A DNA stretch of 64,000 nucleotides from Curtobacterium flaccumfaciens pv. betae (GCF_026241855.1 NZ_JAPJDC010000001.1:2666001-2730000); one strand, 5' to 3'; positions 42,014 to 51,154 are shown, counted from the stretch's first letter. Translations and numbers: made by a program. Notes: generated from the sequence alone by a model not told the origin.

Positions 42014-43269
42014 GCGCGGGCCACCCGGTCGACGGCGACGGCCAGGGCGTCGAGGCCGAGGGCGATGTCCGGCGTCGACACGAACTCGTCCGGATGGTGG
42101 CTGATGCCGTCGGGGTTCCGGAGGAACAGCATCGCCACGTCGGTCACGAGCCCGAGCGACATCGCGTCGTGGCCGGCTCGTGAGAACAGCTCCATGGGCG
42201 CGGTCTCGCCCGTCGACGCGATCCCGGCGCGGACGGCGTCCATCAGCCGGGGCGAGCAGAACACCGCGGGCGCACGGTGCACCTCGGTCGGGGTGACGCT
42301 CACCCCGCGCCGTTCACCGATGAGCGTGAAGGCCTTGGTGAGTTCGTCCCAGACCTCGTCGCGCTCGTCGTCGAACTCGCCGCGCAGGTCGACCGAGAAC
42401 CGTGCGAGCCCGGGGACGACGTTGACGGCTCCGGGTTCGACGGTCATCGTGCCGACGGTGCCGACCTGGTGCGAGGCCCGGCAGATGCGTTCCACCGCGA
42501 GCGCGGCCTCGGCGGCGGCCAGCAGGGCGTCGTGCCGGCGCTCGTAGGGGGTGCCACCGGCGTGCCGGGCCTCTCCAACGGCCTCGACCGAGAACCGGCG
42601 GGCACTCGCGATGCTCGTGACGACCCCGAGGGCCTGCCCGGCCTGTTCGAGGTGCGGCCCCTGCTCGATGTGCGCTTCGAGGTAGCCGACCACCGACGCC
42701 GGGTCGACCGCGGCGTCGCCGACGCGCTCCGGGTCGAGGCCGAAGTCGGTGAAGGCCCGCCGGAGCGTGACGCCGTCACCGTCGGCCAGCTCCCACCAGG
42801 CGTCGTCCCAGACGCCGGCCACCGCGGACGAACCGAGCAGGGCCTTGCCGAAGCGCGTGCCCTCTTCGTCGGAGAACGCGATGACCTCGAGCGCGACGGG
42901 CAGCGGACCGTCGGCGGTGAGCCGGGCGGCGGTGCGGATGGCCATGAGCACCCCGACGACGCCGTCGTACCGGCCGGCGTCCACCACGGTGTCCAGGTGC
43001 GAGCCGAGCAGCAGCACGGGCGCGTCGGGCGTCGCGCCCGCGGCCCGGCCGTGCAGGTTGCCGGCGGCATCCTGCCAGGTGGACAGTCCGGCGTCCTGCA
43101 TCCAGCCCGCAACGAGGGCGTTCGCCCGGGCGTGCTCTGGTGACAGGTAGACGCGGGTGATGCGGCCCGGTTCGGCGCTGAGGGAGGCGAGCTCGTCGCA
43201 CCAGCGGGCGACGAGTTCGGCGTCGGCGGCGCCCACGGCGGTGGCGTTCAGGACGGGCACGGCGCTCAC
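42010..43269 (-). CDS. allC: Allantoate amidohydrolase
   Basis: A 419-aa M20/hydantoinase-carbamoylase family enzyme, here assigned to allantoate hydrolysis (allantoate to ureidoglycine, ammonia and CO2) by operon context. Metal ligands are visible: GSHLDTVVDAGRYDG (His and Asp), DEEGTRFGKALLGSSA (Glu), YLEAHIEQGPHLE (His) and SRAGHDAMSLG (C-terminal His). An N-carbamoyl amino acid hydrolase is the alternative. GTG start overlaps the pucG stop by 4 nt. Confidence 0.86.
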   Translation of the reverse strand: MSAVPVLNATAVGAADAELVARWCDELASLSAEPGRITRVYLSPEHARANALVAGWMQDAGLSTWQDAAGNLHGRAAGATPDAPVLLLGSHLDTVVDAGRYDGVVGVLMAIRTAARLTADGPLPVALEVIAFSDEEGTRFGKALLGSSAVAGVWDDAWWELADGDGVTLRRAFTDFGLDPERVGDAAVDPASVVGYLEAHIEQGPHLEQAGQALGVVTSIASARRFSVEAVGEARHAGGTPYERRHDALLAAAEAALAVERICRASHQVGTVGTMTVEPGAVNVVPGLARFSVDLRGEFDDERDEVWDELTKAFTLIGERRGVSVTPTEVHRAPAVFCSPRLMDAVRAGIASTGETAPMELFSRAGHDAMSLGLVTDVAMLFLRNPDGISHHPDEFVSTPDIALGLDALAVAVDRVARA

Positions 43270-44519
43270 GCGAGCACCTCGGCCCCGGCGGGAGCGACCG
43301 CGGCGGTGTCGTCGCGGAAGACGTCGAGTGCGGCATCGACACCGCCGCCGTGCGGGACCGCGCGCCCGGCCCGGCGCAGGGTGTGCTCGAGCGCGGCCAG
43401 GGTCGTGACCACGGTGTCCTTCCGGGCGTTGTAGCCCATCGTGCCGATGCGCCAGACCCGTCCGTGCAGCGGCCCGAACGAGGTGCCGATCTCGATCCCG
43501 TGGTCGTCGAGCATCGCGCCGCGCACCTGGTCGCCGACGACGTCGGAGGGGATCTCGACGGCGACGACGTTGTGCATCTTGTGGGCGACGTCACCGAAGA
43601 CCCGGAGTCCGAGGGCCTGCACCCCGGCGAGCATCGCGCGCCCGGCGGTCTCGTGGCGGGCGACGACGGCGTCGCGGCCTTCCTCGAGCAGGATGCGGGC
43701 GCACTCGTGGGCCGCATAGAGCATCGAAGCGGCCTCGGTGTGGTGGTTCAGGCGGCGGGGGCCCCAGTAGTCGAGGATCATCGCGAGGTCGAGGTAGTTC
43801 GAGCGGATCGGTTCGTCGGCGACGTCGTCACCGGGCTCGCGGATGCCGGCCTCTACGCTCCGCCGCTCGTCGAGCACGGCCACGGCCCCCGGCGACAGCG
43901 TGACGGGTGCGCTGCCGGACGGGCCGCCGAGGCACTTCTGCAGCCCGGCACTCACGGCGTCGATCCCCCAGGCGTCGACCTCGAGCGGGTTGCCGCCGAC
44001 CGTCGCGGTGGCGTCGGTGTAGAGCAGGACGCCGTACCGCTCGCAGATCGCACCGAGTTCGTCGAGCGGCTGGTTCATCGTGGTCGAGGTGTCGCCCTGC
44101 ACGACCGCCAGCACCTTCGGACGGACGCGGGCGATCGCCGACTCGATGGCGGACGGCGTGAAGACCTGGCCCCAGTCGGTCTCGATGGTGTGGACCTCGG
44201 CACCCGCACGGCCGGCGATCTCGGCGAGCAGGTGCCCGAACCGGCCGAACACCGGCACGAGCACGCGGTCACCCGGGGCGAGCAGCGAGACGAGCACCGC
44301 TTCGATCCCCGCACGCGAGGTGCCGTCCACGAGCAGCGTCGCGTCGTTGCGGGTGCCGAACACGCGGCGGTAGAGCGCCTGCGTCTCGTTCATCGTCGAG
44401 GTCATCCACGGGTCGTACTGGCCGACGAGCGGCGTCGACAGCGCACGGAGCACGCGCGGGTCGGCGTCGATCGGACCGGGCCCCATGAGGATACGGGCGG
44501 GTGGGTTCACTGGGAGCAT
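43266..44519 (-). CDS. pucG: Class V aminotransferase, probable ureidoglycine-glyoxylate aminotransferase
   Basis: A 417-aa PLP enzyme of the alanine-glyoxylate aminotransferase group. LMGPGPIDADPRVLRALS marks the start, LVDGTSRAGIEA the PLP phosphate site, TDATATVGGNPLEVD the cofactor aspartate and GLQKCLGGPSG the Schiff-base lysine. PucG transfers the amino group of ureidoglycine to glyoxylate, fitting the operon. The ATG at 44519 has its own GGAACGGAAGGA ribosome site, although the same frame stays open back into allB because the allB stop is out of frame. Confidence 0.85.
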   Translation of the reverse strand: MLPVNPPARILMGPGPIDADPRVLRALSTPLVGQYDPWMTSTMNETQALYRRVFGTRNDATLLVDGTSRAGIEAVLVSLLAPGDRVLVPVFGRFGHLLAEIAGRAGAEVHTIETDWGQVFTPSAIESAIARVRPKVLAVVQGDTSTTMNQPLDELGAICERYGVLLYTDATATVGGNPLEVDAWGIDAVSAGLQKCLGGPSGSAPVTLSPGAVAVLDERRSVEAGIREPGDDVADEPIRSNYLDLAMILDYWGPRRLNHHTEAASMLYAAHECARILLEEGRDAVVARHETAGRAMLAGVQALGLRVFGDVAHKMHNVVAVEIPSDVVGDQVRGAMLDDHGIEIGTSFGPLHGRVWRIGTMGYNARKDTVVTTLAALEHTLRRAGRAVPHGGGVDAALDVFRDDTAAVAPAGAEVLA

Positions 44520-44552
44520 GCTGGTTCCTTCCGTTCCTGATCTGACGATACC

Positions 44553-44566
44553 GGAACGATCGTTAC
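44553..44566. promoter_or_regulatory. Palindrome at the allB/pucG junction
   Basis: GGAACGATCGTTAC contains the perfect 10-bp palindrome AACGATCGTT. A related site (GGAACG-AC-CGTTCC, 48540-48553) lies upstream of the permease that starts the operon. Candidate binding site of the RpiR regulator; inferred. Confidence 0.45.
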
Positions 44567-45938
44567 AGGGGTGTTTCCGCCGCGAGCACGGCCGTCCGGC
44601 CAGCTGCCCCTCGACGCCGACCACACCGCCGTCCGCCGTGGCGATGCGACGGCCACGGAGCCAGGTCTCGGTGACGCTGCCGCGCACGCGGAGCCCGTCG
44701 AACGCGGACACCGGGTTGCGGTGCTCGAGCCCGGCGACGTCGATGACGGACTCGGCGGACGGGTCGAACACGGCGAAGTGCGCCAGGGCACCGGGAGCGA
44801 TCACCCCGCGGTCGCGCAGCCCGACCAGGGCGGCCGGACCGGTCGTGAACAGCGGCAGCAGCGCCTCGAGCGGGATCCCGCGACGCTGGGCCTCGGTCCA
44901 CACCGCCCGGAACCCGACCTGCAGGCCGGCGACCCCGCCCCAGGCCAGACCCCAGTCGTCGGTCTTCAGGTCGGCGGTGGAGGGCGAGTGGTCCGACACG
45001 ACGAGGTCGATCGTGCCGTCGAGCACGCCCGCCCACAGCGCGTCGCGGTTGGCGTCGTCGCGGATCGGTGGGCAGCACTTGTAGGCGGTCGCGCCGTCCG
45101 GGATCGTGCCCGCCTCGAACGACAGGTAGTGCGGACAGGTCTCGACCGTGATCCGGACGCCGTCGTCCTTCGCGGCACGGAGCATCGGCAGCGCACCCGC
45201 GTCGGACAGGTGCAGCACGTGCACCCGCGCACCGGTCGCCCGCGCGCCGTCGATGACCTGCGCGATCGCGGACCGTTCGGCGGCGACGGGCCGGGTGGCC
45301 AGGAAGTCGGCGTACCGGCCACCGAGCGCGCGGTGCGGCACGAGGTGCTCCGGGTCTTCGGCGTGCACGATCAGCAGGGCGTCGATCCGGGCGACCTCGG
45401 CGATCGCGGCTCGGAGCTGCCCGGGGTCGAGGTGCGGGAACTCGTCGACACCGCTCGGTGCCGTGAAGCACTTGAACCCGAAGACGCCGGCGTCGTGCAG
45501 GGCGTCGAGCGACCCGAGACTCGCGGGGACCGCGCCGCCCCAGAACCCGACGTCGACCGCCACCCGGCCCTCGGCACTCGCACGCTTGACGGCGAGCGCC
45601 TCGACCGTGGTCGTCGCGGGGATCGAGTTGAGCGGCATGTCCACGATCGTGGTGACGCCGCCCATCGCAGCGGCCCGGGTCGCGGACGCGAAGCCCTCCC
45701 ACTCGGTGCGGCCGGGCTCGTTGACGTGCACGTGGGTGTCGACGAGTCCGGGGAGCAGCACCTGCCCGTCCGGCACGGTGTGGTCCTGCACGGCGTCGAC
45801 GACCGCGTCGACGGGCAGGACGCCGGTGATGCGGCCGTCGTGGACGATGACCGCGGCCGGGCGGAAGGCGCCGTCGACCCAGGCTCGCCGCGCGCGGACG
45901 ACCAGGTCTGCCGTGTCGCCCGCCGGGAGGCCCGTCAT
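44563..45938 (-). CDS. allB: Allantoinase with an apparent 3' frameshift
   Basis: About 455 aa. Metal sites of the dihydroorotase-like amidohydrolases are present: DTHVHVNEPGR, GFKCFTAP (carboxylated Lys), HAEDPE, HLSDAG and SDHSPSTADLK. It opens allantoin to allantoate. ATG 45938 overlaps the racemase stop by 4 nt. As sequenced, the frame does not stop after EGQLAGRP but runs through the 43-nt spacer and continues in phase into pucG (1 ORF to 43266). A one-base insertion near 44586-44601 would give AGRAVLAAETPL and the TAA at 44565-44563; the interval length is one short of a codon multiple. Confidence 0.85.
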
Positions 45939-46699
45939 GCGCCCGCCCCGGCCGTCGCGATCGCAGCCGGGTGGCGTTCGAAGCCCGCGAGCAGCCCCGA
46001 CATCGCCTTCACCGGCGGCAGGGCGTACTCGCCGCGCTTGCCCGTGGACAACCCGAGCCGGACGAGCGACTCCGCCAGGACCGTGGCCGCCGCGACGCCG
46101 TCGACGACCGGTGCCCCGATGGCCAGCGAGACCTCGGCGCAGAAGTCGGCCATGCCCGCGCACCCGAGCACGACGGCGTCGGCTCCCCCGTCGATGACCG
46201 CTCGGCACTCCTCGATCACGAGCGCACGGGCACCGGACTCGGGGTCGTCGAGCTCGAGCACCGGGACCTCGCACGCCCGGATCTCCGTGACGAGCGGGGC
46301 GAAGCCGTAGCGCTGGGCGAGCTCGTGGGCGCGGCCGGTCGTCCTCGTCAGGGTGGTGACGACGCCGAACCGACGGCCGAGCATCGCGGCGGCGTGGAAC
46401 CCGGCCTCGGCGATCCCGATCACCGGCACCGTCGCGAGCTCCCGCGCGGCGTCGAGCCCCGGGTCGCCGAAGCAGGCGACGACGAACGCGTCCACCCCGT
46501 CCTGCTCGCCGCGGCCGATCTGCTCGAGCAGCCCGGGCACGGCCAGGGCTTCTTCGTAGTGGCTCTCGATCGAGGCCGGCCCCATCGAGGGTTCGACCGC
46601 TTCGACCAGCGTGCCGGGAGCGGCGACGGCCTGGGCCGCGACGCCAATCGCCCGCGTCATCGACGCGGTGGTGTTGGGGTTGACGACGCGGATGCGCAT
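45935..46699 (-). CDS. Allantoin/hydantoin racemase (Asp/Glu racemase family)
   Basis: A 254-aa Asp/Glu/hydantoin racemase. VVNPNTTASMTRAI is the N-terminal signature; the two catalytic cysteines lie in VVACFGDPGLD and VLGCAGMADF. In an allantoin operon it most likely interconverts allantoin enantiomers for the stereospecific allantoinase. ATG 46699 with GGAAGGA upstream; ATGA overlap with allB. A much longer frame that runs on upstream is an artefact. Confidence 0.85.
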   Translation of the reverse strand: MRIRVVNPNTTASMTRAIGVAAQAVAAPGTLVEAVEPSMGPASIESHYEEALAVPGLLEQIGRGEQDGVDAFVVACFGDPGLDAARELATVPVIGIAEAGFHAAAMLGRRFGVVTTLTRTTGRAHELAQRYGFAPLVTEIRACEVPVLELDDPESGARALVIEECRAVIDGGADAVVLGCAGMADFCAEVSLAIGAPVVDGVAAATVLAESLVRLGLSTGKRGEYALPPVKAMSGLLAGFERHPAAIATAGAGA

Positions 46700-46857
46700 C
46701 GGGGTCCTTCCGGTGGAGCGAGTGGAGCCGTGGAACGGGTGACGCGGGTGGTGACCATCGTGGCGGGGGCGGGGCGGGCCTCCCGGCCGTGTCTCGGATC
46801 TGTGGACGACCGAGCGCCGCGACCCGCCCTGTGGAGGACGGGCCGCGACGCCGGCGG

Positions 46858-48423
46858 TCAGACGCGACCGACGGCCGCGCCGTCGTCGACCGTCGGGTCG
46901 TCCGCGTCGAGCACGGGCATGCTCGGCCGGGCGCGCTCGAGCGCCCAGAAGACGACGAGGCCCAAGCCGCACCCGATGAACCAGCTGTAGCTCGCCAGCC
47001 ACGGCAGCACGCCCAGCGCCGGGGGCAGGACCGCGCTCGCGACCGAGACCGCGCCGGTGACCACGAGGGTCCAGATGGCGTTCGGGTTGAATCCGCCGCG
47101 GTACCAGTACCGGGCGGTGCGGCTCGTGGAGTACATGTCGTCGATCGCGATGCGCTGCTTGCCGACGATGTAGTAGCCCGCGATGAGGATGCCGAACAGC
47201 GGGCCGATCAGCGCACCGAGCACCCCGAGCGTGTACAGGATCGCCTGGTCGTTGCCGTACCAGTTCCACGGGGTGAGGAGCACCGAGCCGACCGCGGCGA
47301 TCATGCCACCGGCCCGCCACGAGATCTTCCGGGGTGCCACGTTCGAGAAGTCGAACGCGGGGCTGATGAAGTTCGCCACGATGTTGATGCCGACGGTCGC
47401 GGTGACGAACGTCAGGCCGCCGAGCAGGATCGCGAACGGGGCGCCGATGGCCTGCACGGTCTCGATCGGGTCGGTGATGAGCTTGCCGAACACCGGCACT
47501 GTCGCACTGGCGCAGAGCACCGTCAGGACCGAGAAGAACAGGAAGTTGATCGGCAGCCCCCAGAAGTTGCCGCGCTTGACCGCACGGAACGACCGGCCGT
47601 AGCGCGAGAAGTCCCCGAAGTTCAGCATCGGGCCCGAGAAGTAGCTGACCACCAGGGCGACCGCGGACAGCATCACCGGGATCGACGCCCCGAAGGACAG
47701 CGGCTCGCCGACCGACAGGGTGAACGAGATGTTGCCGATGCCCGCCTGGCTGACCAGGTAGACCGCGAGCGCGATCATCACCACGTAGACCGCCGGTCCG
47801 GCCCAGTCGATGAACCGCTTGATGGCCTCCATGCCCATCCAGAACAGCGCGCCCTGCGCCACCCAGAGGATCGCGTACGAGATCCAGCCCAGGGCCGACA
47901 GCCCGAGGAACGAGTGGTCGAGCAGCCCCGCGGACGCCGGGATGAACTTGAGGAAGATGATGTTCAGCGACTGGGCGGCGAGGAAGGTCTGCACGCCGTA
48001 CCAGGCCATCGCGATGAGGCCGCGGATGATGGCGGGGACGTTCGCGCCGAGCACCCCGAACACCGCACGGTTGATCACCGGGTACGGCACACCGGTGCGC
48101 TGCGACGGCTTGGCGACCAGGTTGGCGAAGACCTGCACGATGAGGATGCCGACCACCAGGGCGATGAGCACCTGCCAGCTCGCGATGCCGAGGGCGAAGA
48201 GCGACCCGGCGGTGACGTAGCCGCCGACCGAGTGCACGTCGGACATCCAGAACGCGAAGAAGTTGTAGCTCGTCCAGCGCTGCTCGCGCAGCGGGGCGAG
48301 GTCCTCGTTCGTGAGCGCCGGGTCGTACCCGGGCTTGACGACACCGGCACCCGCTGGGGCGGGAGCGGCGGTCGTGGTGGGGGCGTGGGGCGCGGCGACT
48401 GGTGTCGCGATGTCGGTAGCCAT
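46858..48423 (-). CDS. NCS1-family permease, probable allantoin transporter
   Basis: A 521-aa nucleobase-cation-symporter-1 permease with 12 hydrophobic segments. LREQRWTSYNFFAFWMSDVHSVGGY is the NCS1 N-terminal signature and GPMLNFGDFSRYGRSF the conserved motif of helix 6-7. Family members import allantoin, hydantoin, purines or pyrimidines by Na+/H+ symport; allantoin (PucI-like) is inferred from the downstream genes. GGAGGA precedes the ATG. First gene of the operon; 158 nt of weakly palindromic DNA separates it from the racemase. Confidence 0.9.
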   Translation of the reverse strand: MATDIATPVAAPHAPTTTAAPAPAGAGVVKPGYDPALTNEDLAPLREQRWTSYNFFAFWMSDVHSVGGYVTAGSLFALGIASWQVLIALVVGILIVQVFANLVAKPSQRTGVPYPVINRAVFGVLGANVPAIIRGLIAMAWYGVQTFLAAQSLNIIFLKFIPASAGLLDHSFLGLSALGWISYAILWVAQGALFWMGMEAIKRFIDWAGPAVYVVMIALAVYLVSQAGIGNISFTLSVGEPLSFGASIPVMLSAVALVVSYFSGPMLNFGDFSRYGRSFRAVKRGNFWGLPINFLFFSVLTVLCASATVPVFGKLITDPIETVQAIGAPFAILLGGLTFVTATVGINIVANFISPAFDFSNVAPRKISWRAGGMIAAVGSVLLTPWNWYGNDQAILYTLGVLGALIGPLFGILIAGYYIVGKQRIAIDDMYSTSRTARYWYRGGFNPNAIWTLVVTGAVSVASAVLPPALGVLPWLASYSWFIGCGLGLVVFWALERARPSMPVLDADDPTVDDGAAVGRV

Positions 48424-48509
48424 GGCGTCCTCCGAGGGAGTGGGAAGCGGGGCGGTGCGTGCTTGAGCACGAAGCTACGGAGCGACTTCGCCCCCGCCGT
48501 TTCCCTCGT

Positions 48510-48553
48510 GTAACGGTCGCGTGTCCCGCACCCCGTCCTGGAACGACCGTTCC
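48510..48553. promoter_or_regulatory. Candidate operators upstream of the allantoin permease
   Basis: GGAACG-AC-CGTTCC (48540-48553) is a 6-bp-arm palindrome, and GTAACGGTCGCG (48510-48521) carries a related half. They lie 87-130 nt before the permease ATG and share the GGAACGA(C/T)CGTT pattern with 44553-44566. They also lie between divergent genes, so the VOC gene could be affected. Confidence 0.45.
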
Positions 48554-48684
48554 GGAACGGCCGCCGAGACCGGCGCCGACCGCGCCCGGAGCCGCGCTGC
48601 GGCTTGCCGCATCGATGGGCACCGACCCCGCACGGACGCCGCCCCGACCCGAGGGGCGGTGACCGCCGGTGGTACGAATCGACC

Positions 48685-49248
48685 ATGAGCAGGGGAATCA
48701 GGATCGACCACGTGGGCGTCACGGTGCCGGACATCGACGCAGCCACGCAGTTCTTCGAGGCGGCGTTCGACGCCGTCGTCCTGTACGACATGCGACGTCG
48801 TGACGAGACGCCGAACAGCAGTTCCGAGGCGCACGGCTACCTCGGCATCCCGAGCACCATGGCGCAGGGGGCCATGCGGATGCTCGCGCTGCCGGAGGGG
48901 CCGGGGCTCGAGCTGTTCGAGTACCTGGGGCCCGAGCAGCGGAACGCCGCACACCCGTCCGACCTGGGGTGGCAGCACCTGGCGATGTACGCCGACGACC
49001 TGGACGAGACGCTCGCCCGGGTCGAGGCGGCCGGCGGTACCCGGAACTCGGACCCGCGCGACCTGCGTGGTGACGAGGCGGGGGCCGGCAACCGGTTCGT
49101 GTACACCCGCACGCCGTGGGGGTCGACGCTCGAGCTCGTCAGCTACCCGACGCCGCAGCCGTACCTGGTGTACGCGCCGCGGCCGAAGTGGGCGCCGTGG
49201 CCGATGCCGGACGACGTCTACCCGGTGCCGGCACCCGCCGTGCACTGA
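48685..49248 (+). CDS. VOC-family (glyoxalase-like) protein
   Basis: A 187-aa vicinal-oxygen-chelate protein: RIDHVGVTVPDIDAATQFFEAAF at the start, LELFEYLGPEQRNAAHPSDLGWQHLAMYADDLD in the middle, and TPWGSTLELVSYP with a metal-site glutamate near the end. Sits divergent from the allantoin operon and upstream of nothing obvious; could act on a ureide or an unrelated aldehyde. No ribosome site seen; ATG 48685 chosen by alignment. Confidence 0.82.
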   Translation: MSRGIRIDHVGVTVPDIDAATQFFEAAFDAVVLYDMRRRDETPNSSSEAHGYLGIPSTMAQGAMRMLALPEGPGLELFEYLGPEQRNAAHPSDLGWQHLAMYADDLDETLARVEAAGGTRNSDPRDLRGDEAGAGNRFVYTRTPWGSTLELVSYPTPQPYLVYAPRPKWAPWPMPDDVYPVPAPAVH

Positions 49249-49313
49249 CGACCGACCGACGGACCGACCGACCGACCGCCCAGCCAACCGACCACCACAC
49301 CGACCGACGGACC
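49249..49313. repeat. gacc-rich tandem repeats after the VOC stop
   Basis: A run of cgac/gacc tetranucleotide repeats (gaccgaccgacggaccgacc and a second block) directly after the stop, up to the end of the convergent GntR gene. Confidence 0.7.
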
Positions 49314-49318
49314 GCGCC

Positions 49319-50050
49319 TCAGTGCCGGGGCACCTGCCCCGTCCGCCGCACGGCCCGTTCGAGCAGTTCGACGTCGATCCCGACGTGCTGCCGGGCGATC
49401 ACGCCCGCCTCGGGCGCCCGCCCCGAACACACCGCGTCCACCAGCGACTCGTGCTCGTGGAGCGCGCGGGTCTCCATCTCCGCCATGCCCTCGGCCGTGC
49501 CCCACAGGTGCGCCGGAGCGGCGATGGAGATCTGCGCCTCCAACCCGGCGAGCGCCGTCCGCAGGGCGTCGTTCCGCGCGGCGTCGATGATCGTCCGGTG
49601 CAGCACGGCGTCGGCCTGCTGCTTCTCGAGACCCGAGGTGGCGTCGCGGAACACCTCGAGCCGTGCACGGATCAGGGCGGCGTCCTCCGGGGTCACCCGT
49701 TCCGCGGCGGCCGTCGCGAGCGCCCCGTGCAGCAGCGCGATGGCGTCGGCGGTGTCCTGGATCGCCTCCCACCGGGCGAGCAGCACCCGCCCGACGGCGT
49801 CCGATGAGTTGTCCGGCCACTCCGTGCGGACGAACGTGCCGCCGCCCCGGCCTCGACGGGTCTCGAGCAGCCCCCGTTCGACGAGCCGGGCGATCGCGCC
49901 CCGCACGGTGACCCGGGCGACGCCGAGCAAGCCAGCGAGTTCGCGTTCCGGCGGCAGGTTCGCGCCGGGCAGGTACTCGCCCACGGCGACGGCGGTCACG
50001 AGGCGGTCCTCGACCTCGTCGACGCGCGTCTCGGTCGCACGATCGGACAC
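49319..50050 (-). CDS. GntR-family transcriptional regulator (FadR type)
   Basis: A 243-aa regulator with an N-terminal winged helix (LPPERELAGLLGVARVTVRGAIARLVERGLLETRRGRGGGTFV, about residues 32-74) and an FCD-type helical C-terminal domain. It is divergent from the hydrolase/permease/formamidase operon and presumably controls it in response to an imported amino compound. GTG start at 50050. A palindrome AAAAGGT...ACCTTTT (50093-50116) lies between the genes. Confidence 0.86.
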   Translation of the reverse strand: MSDRATETRVDEVEDRLVTAVAVGEYLPGANLPPERELAGLLGVARVTVRGAIARLVERGLLETRRGRGGGTFVRTEWPDNSSDAVGRVLLARWEAIQDTADAIALLHGALATAAAERVTPEDAALIRARLEVFRDATSGLEKQQADAVLHRTIIDAARNDALRTALAGLEAQISIAAPAHLWGTAEGMAEMETRALHEHESLVDAVCSGRAPEAGVIARQHVGIDVELLERAVRRTGQVPRH

Positions 50051-50092
50051 ACGGACCCCCTTCGCGGTGTTACGACCACGTTAAGGCAGCAG

Positions 50093-50116
50093 AAAAGGTA
50101 TTGCGTGGGACCTTTT
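50093..50116. promoter_or_regulatory. Candidate GntR operator in the divergent promoter
   Basis: AAAAGGT (50093-50099) and ACCTTTT (50110-50116), 7-bp inverted repeat with a 10-nt centre, AT-rich in an otherwise GC-rich setting, 21 nt before the ATG of the hydrolase gene. Confidence 0.5.
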
Positions 50117-50136
50117 TCCGCTCCATGCTGACCCCC

Positions 50137-51042
50137 ATGTCCAGCATCACCGAATCCACGATGCCGTTCCGCGACGGCGAGACCTGGTACCGGGTCACCA
50201 CGCCCGACACCCCGGTCGCCGGCGCGCTGCCTCTCGTCGTCCTGCACGGCGGGCCCGGCATGGCCCACGACTACCTCCGGAACCTCGCGGCGCTGGCCGA
50301 CGAGACCGGCCGGAGCGTCGTCCACCACGACCAGTTCGGTTGCGGCCGGAGCAGCCACCGCCCGGACGCCCCGGTCGACACCTGGCAGCCGCAGCTGTTC
50401 GTCGACGAGTACGCCGCCCTGGTCGAGCACCTCGGGCTCGGCGACCACCACGTCCTCGGGCAGTCGTGGGGCGGCATGCTCGGCGCCGAGATCGCGGTGC
50501 AGCAGCCCGCTGGCCTCCGCTCGCTGGCGATCTGCAACTCCCCCGCGTCGATGCAGCTCTGGGTCGACGGCGCCGCCGAGCTCCGCGCGCAGCTGCCCGC
50601 CGACGTGCAGGACACCCTGACCCGGCACGAGACGGCCGGCACCGTCGACGACCCCGAGTACCTGGCGGCGACGCAGGTCTTCTACGAGCGGCACGTCTGC
50701 CGCGTGGTCCCGAGCCATCCGGACTTCGTCGACTCCGAGGAGCAGATGGAGCGCGAGCCGACGGTCTACCACACGATGAACGGCCCGAACGAGTTCCACG
50801 TCATCGGCACGATGCGCGACTGGACCATCGTCGACCGGCTCGACCGCTTCGCCGTGCCGACGCTCGTCGTCGCCGGCGAGCACGACGAGGCCACCCCCGC
50901 CACGTGGGCCCCGTTCGTCGAGCGGATCGCCGACGTCCGGCAGCACGTCTTCCCCGGCGCGAGCCACTGCTCGCACCTGGAGCAGCCGGCGGAGTTCCGC
51001 CGGGTCGTCGCGACCTTCCTGGCCGCGCACGACGGGGCCTGA
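50137..51042 (+). CDS. Proline iminopeptidase-family alpha/beta hydrolase
   Basis: A 301-aa alpha/beta hydrolase. VVLHGGPGMAHDYLRNL is the HGGPG signature of the S33 family, DQFGCGRSS follows, the nucleophile elbow is GQSWGGMLGAE, VVAGEHDEATPAT carries the acid and GASHCSHLEQP the His. Could be an aminopeptidase or an amide/ester hydrolase. ATG 50137 fits the family start; ATG 50125 is also in frame. First gene of a likely operon with the permease and formamidase. Confidence 0.83.
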   Translation: MSSITESTMPFRDGETWYRVTTPDTPVAGALPLVVLHGGPGMAHDYLRNLAALADETGRSVVHHDQFGCGRSSHRPDAPVDTWQPQLFVDEYAALVEHLGLGDHHVLGQSWGGMLGAEIAVQQPAGLRSLAICNSPASMQLWVDGAAELRAQLPADVQDTLTRHETAGTVDDPEYLAATQVFYERHVCRVVPSHPDFVDSEEQMEREPTVYHTMNGPNEFHVIGTMRDWTIVDRLDRFAVPTLVVAGEHDEATPATWAPFVERIADVRQHVFPGASHCSHLEQPAEFRRVVATFLAAHDGA

Positions 51043-51060
51043 CCCGGCCACCTTCGGTCT

Positions 51061-51092
51061 GGAGGCGCGGGGCAGGCCCGCCCCGCGCCTCC
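51061..51092 (+). terminator. Hairpin after the proline iminopeptidase-like gene
   Basis: GGAGGCGCGGGGC (51061-51073) pairs perfectly with 51080-51092 across a 6-nt loop, 19 nt after the stop. It would separate, or attenuate between, this gene and the permease. Confidence 0.75.
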
Positions 51093-51154
51093 CGGCCGCA
51101 GTTCCCACCCCCACAGCCGCACCCGCCTTCCCGACGGCACCACCCGCTCCCCTT

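Noticed and set aside
45935..48622. 895-codon frame joining racemase and transporter regions
   Set aside because: Only the C-terminal 254 residues are protein-like; the rest is the wrong frame of the NCS1 permease.
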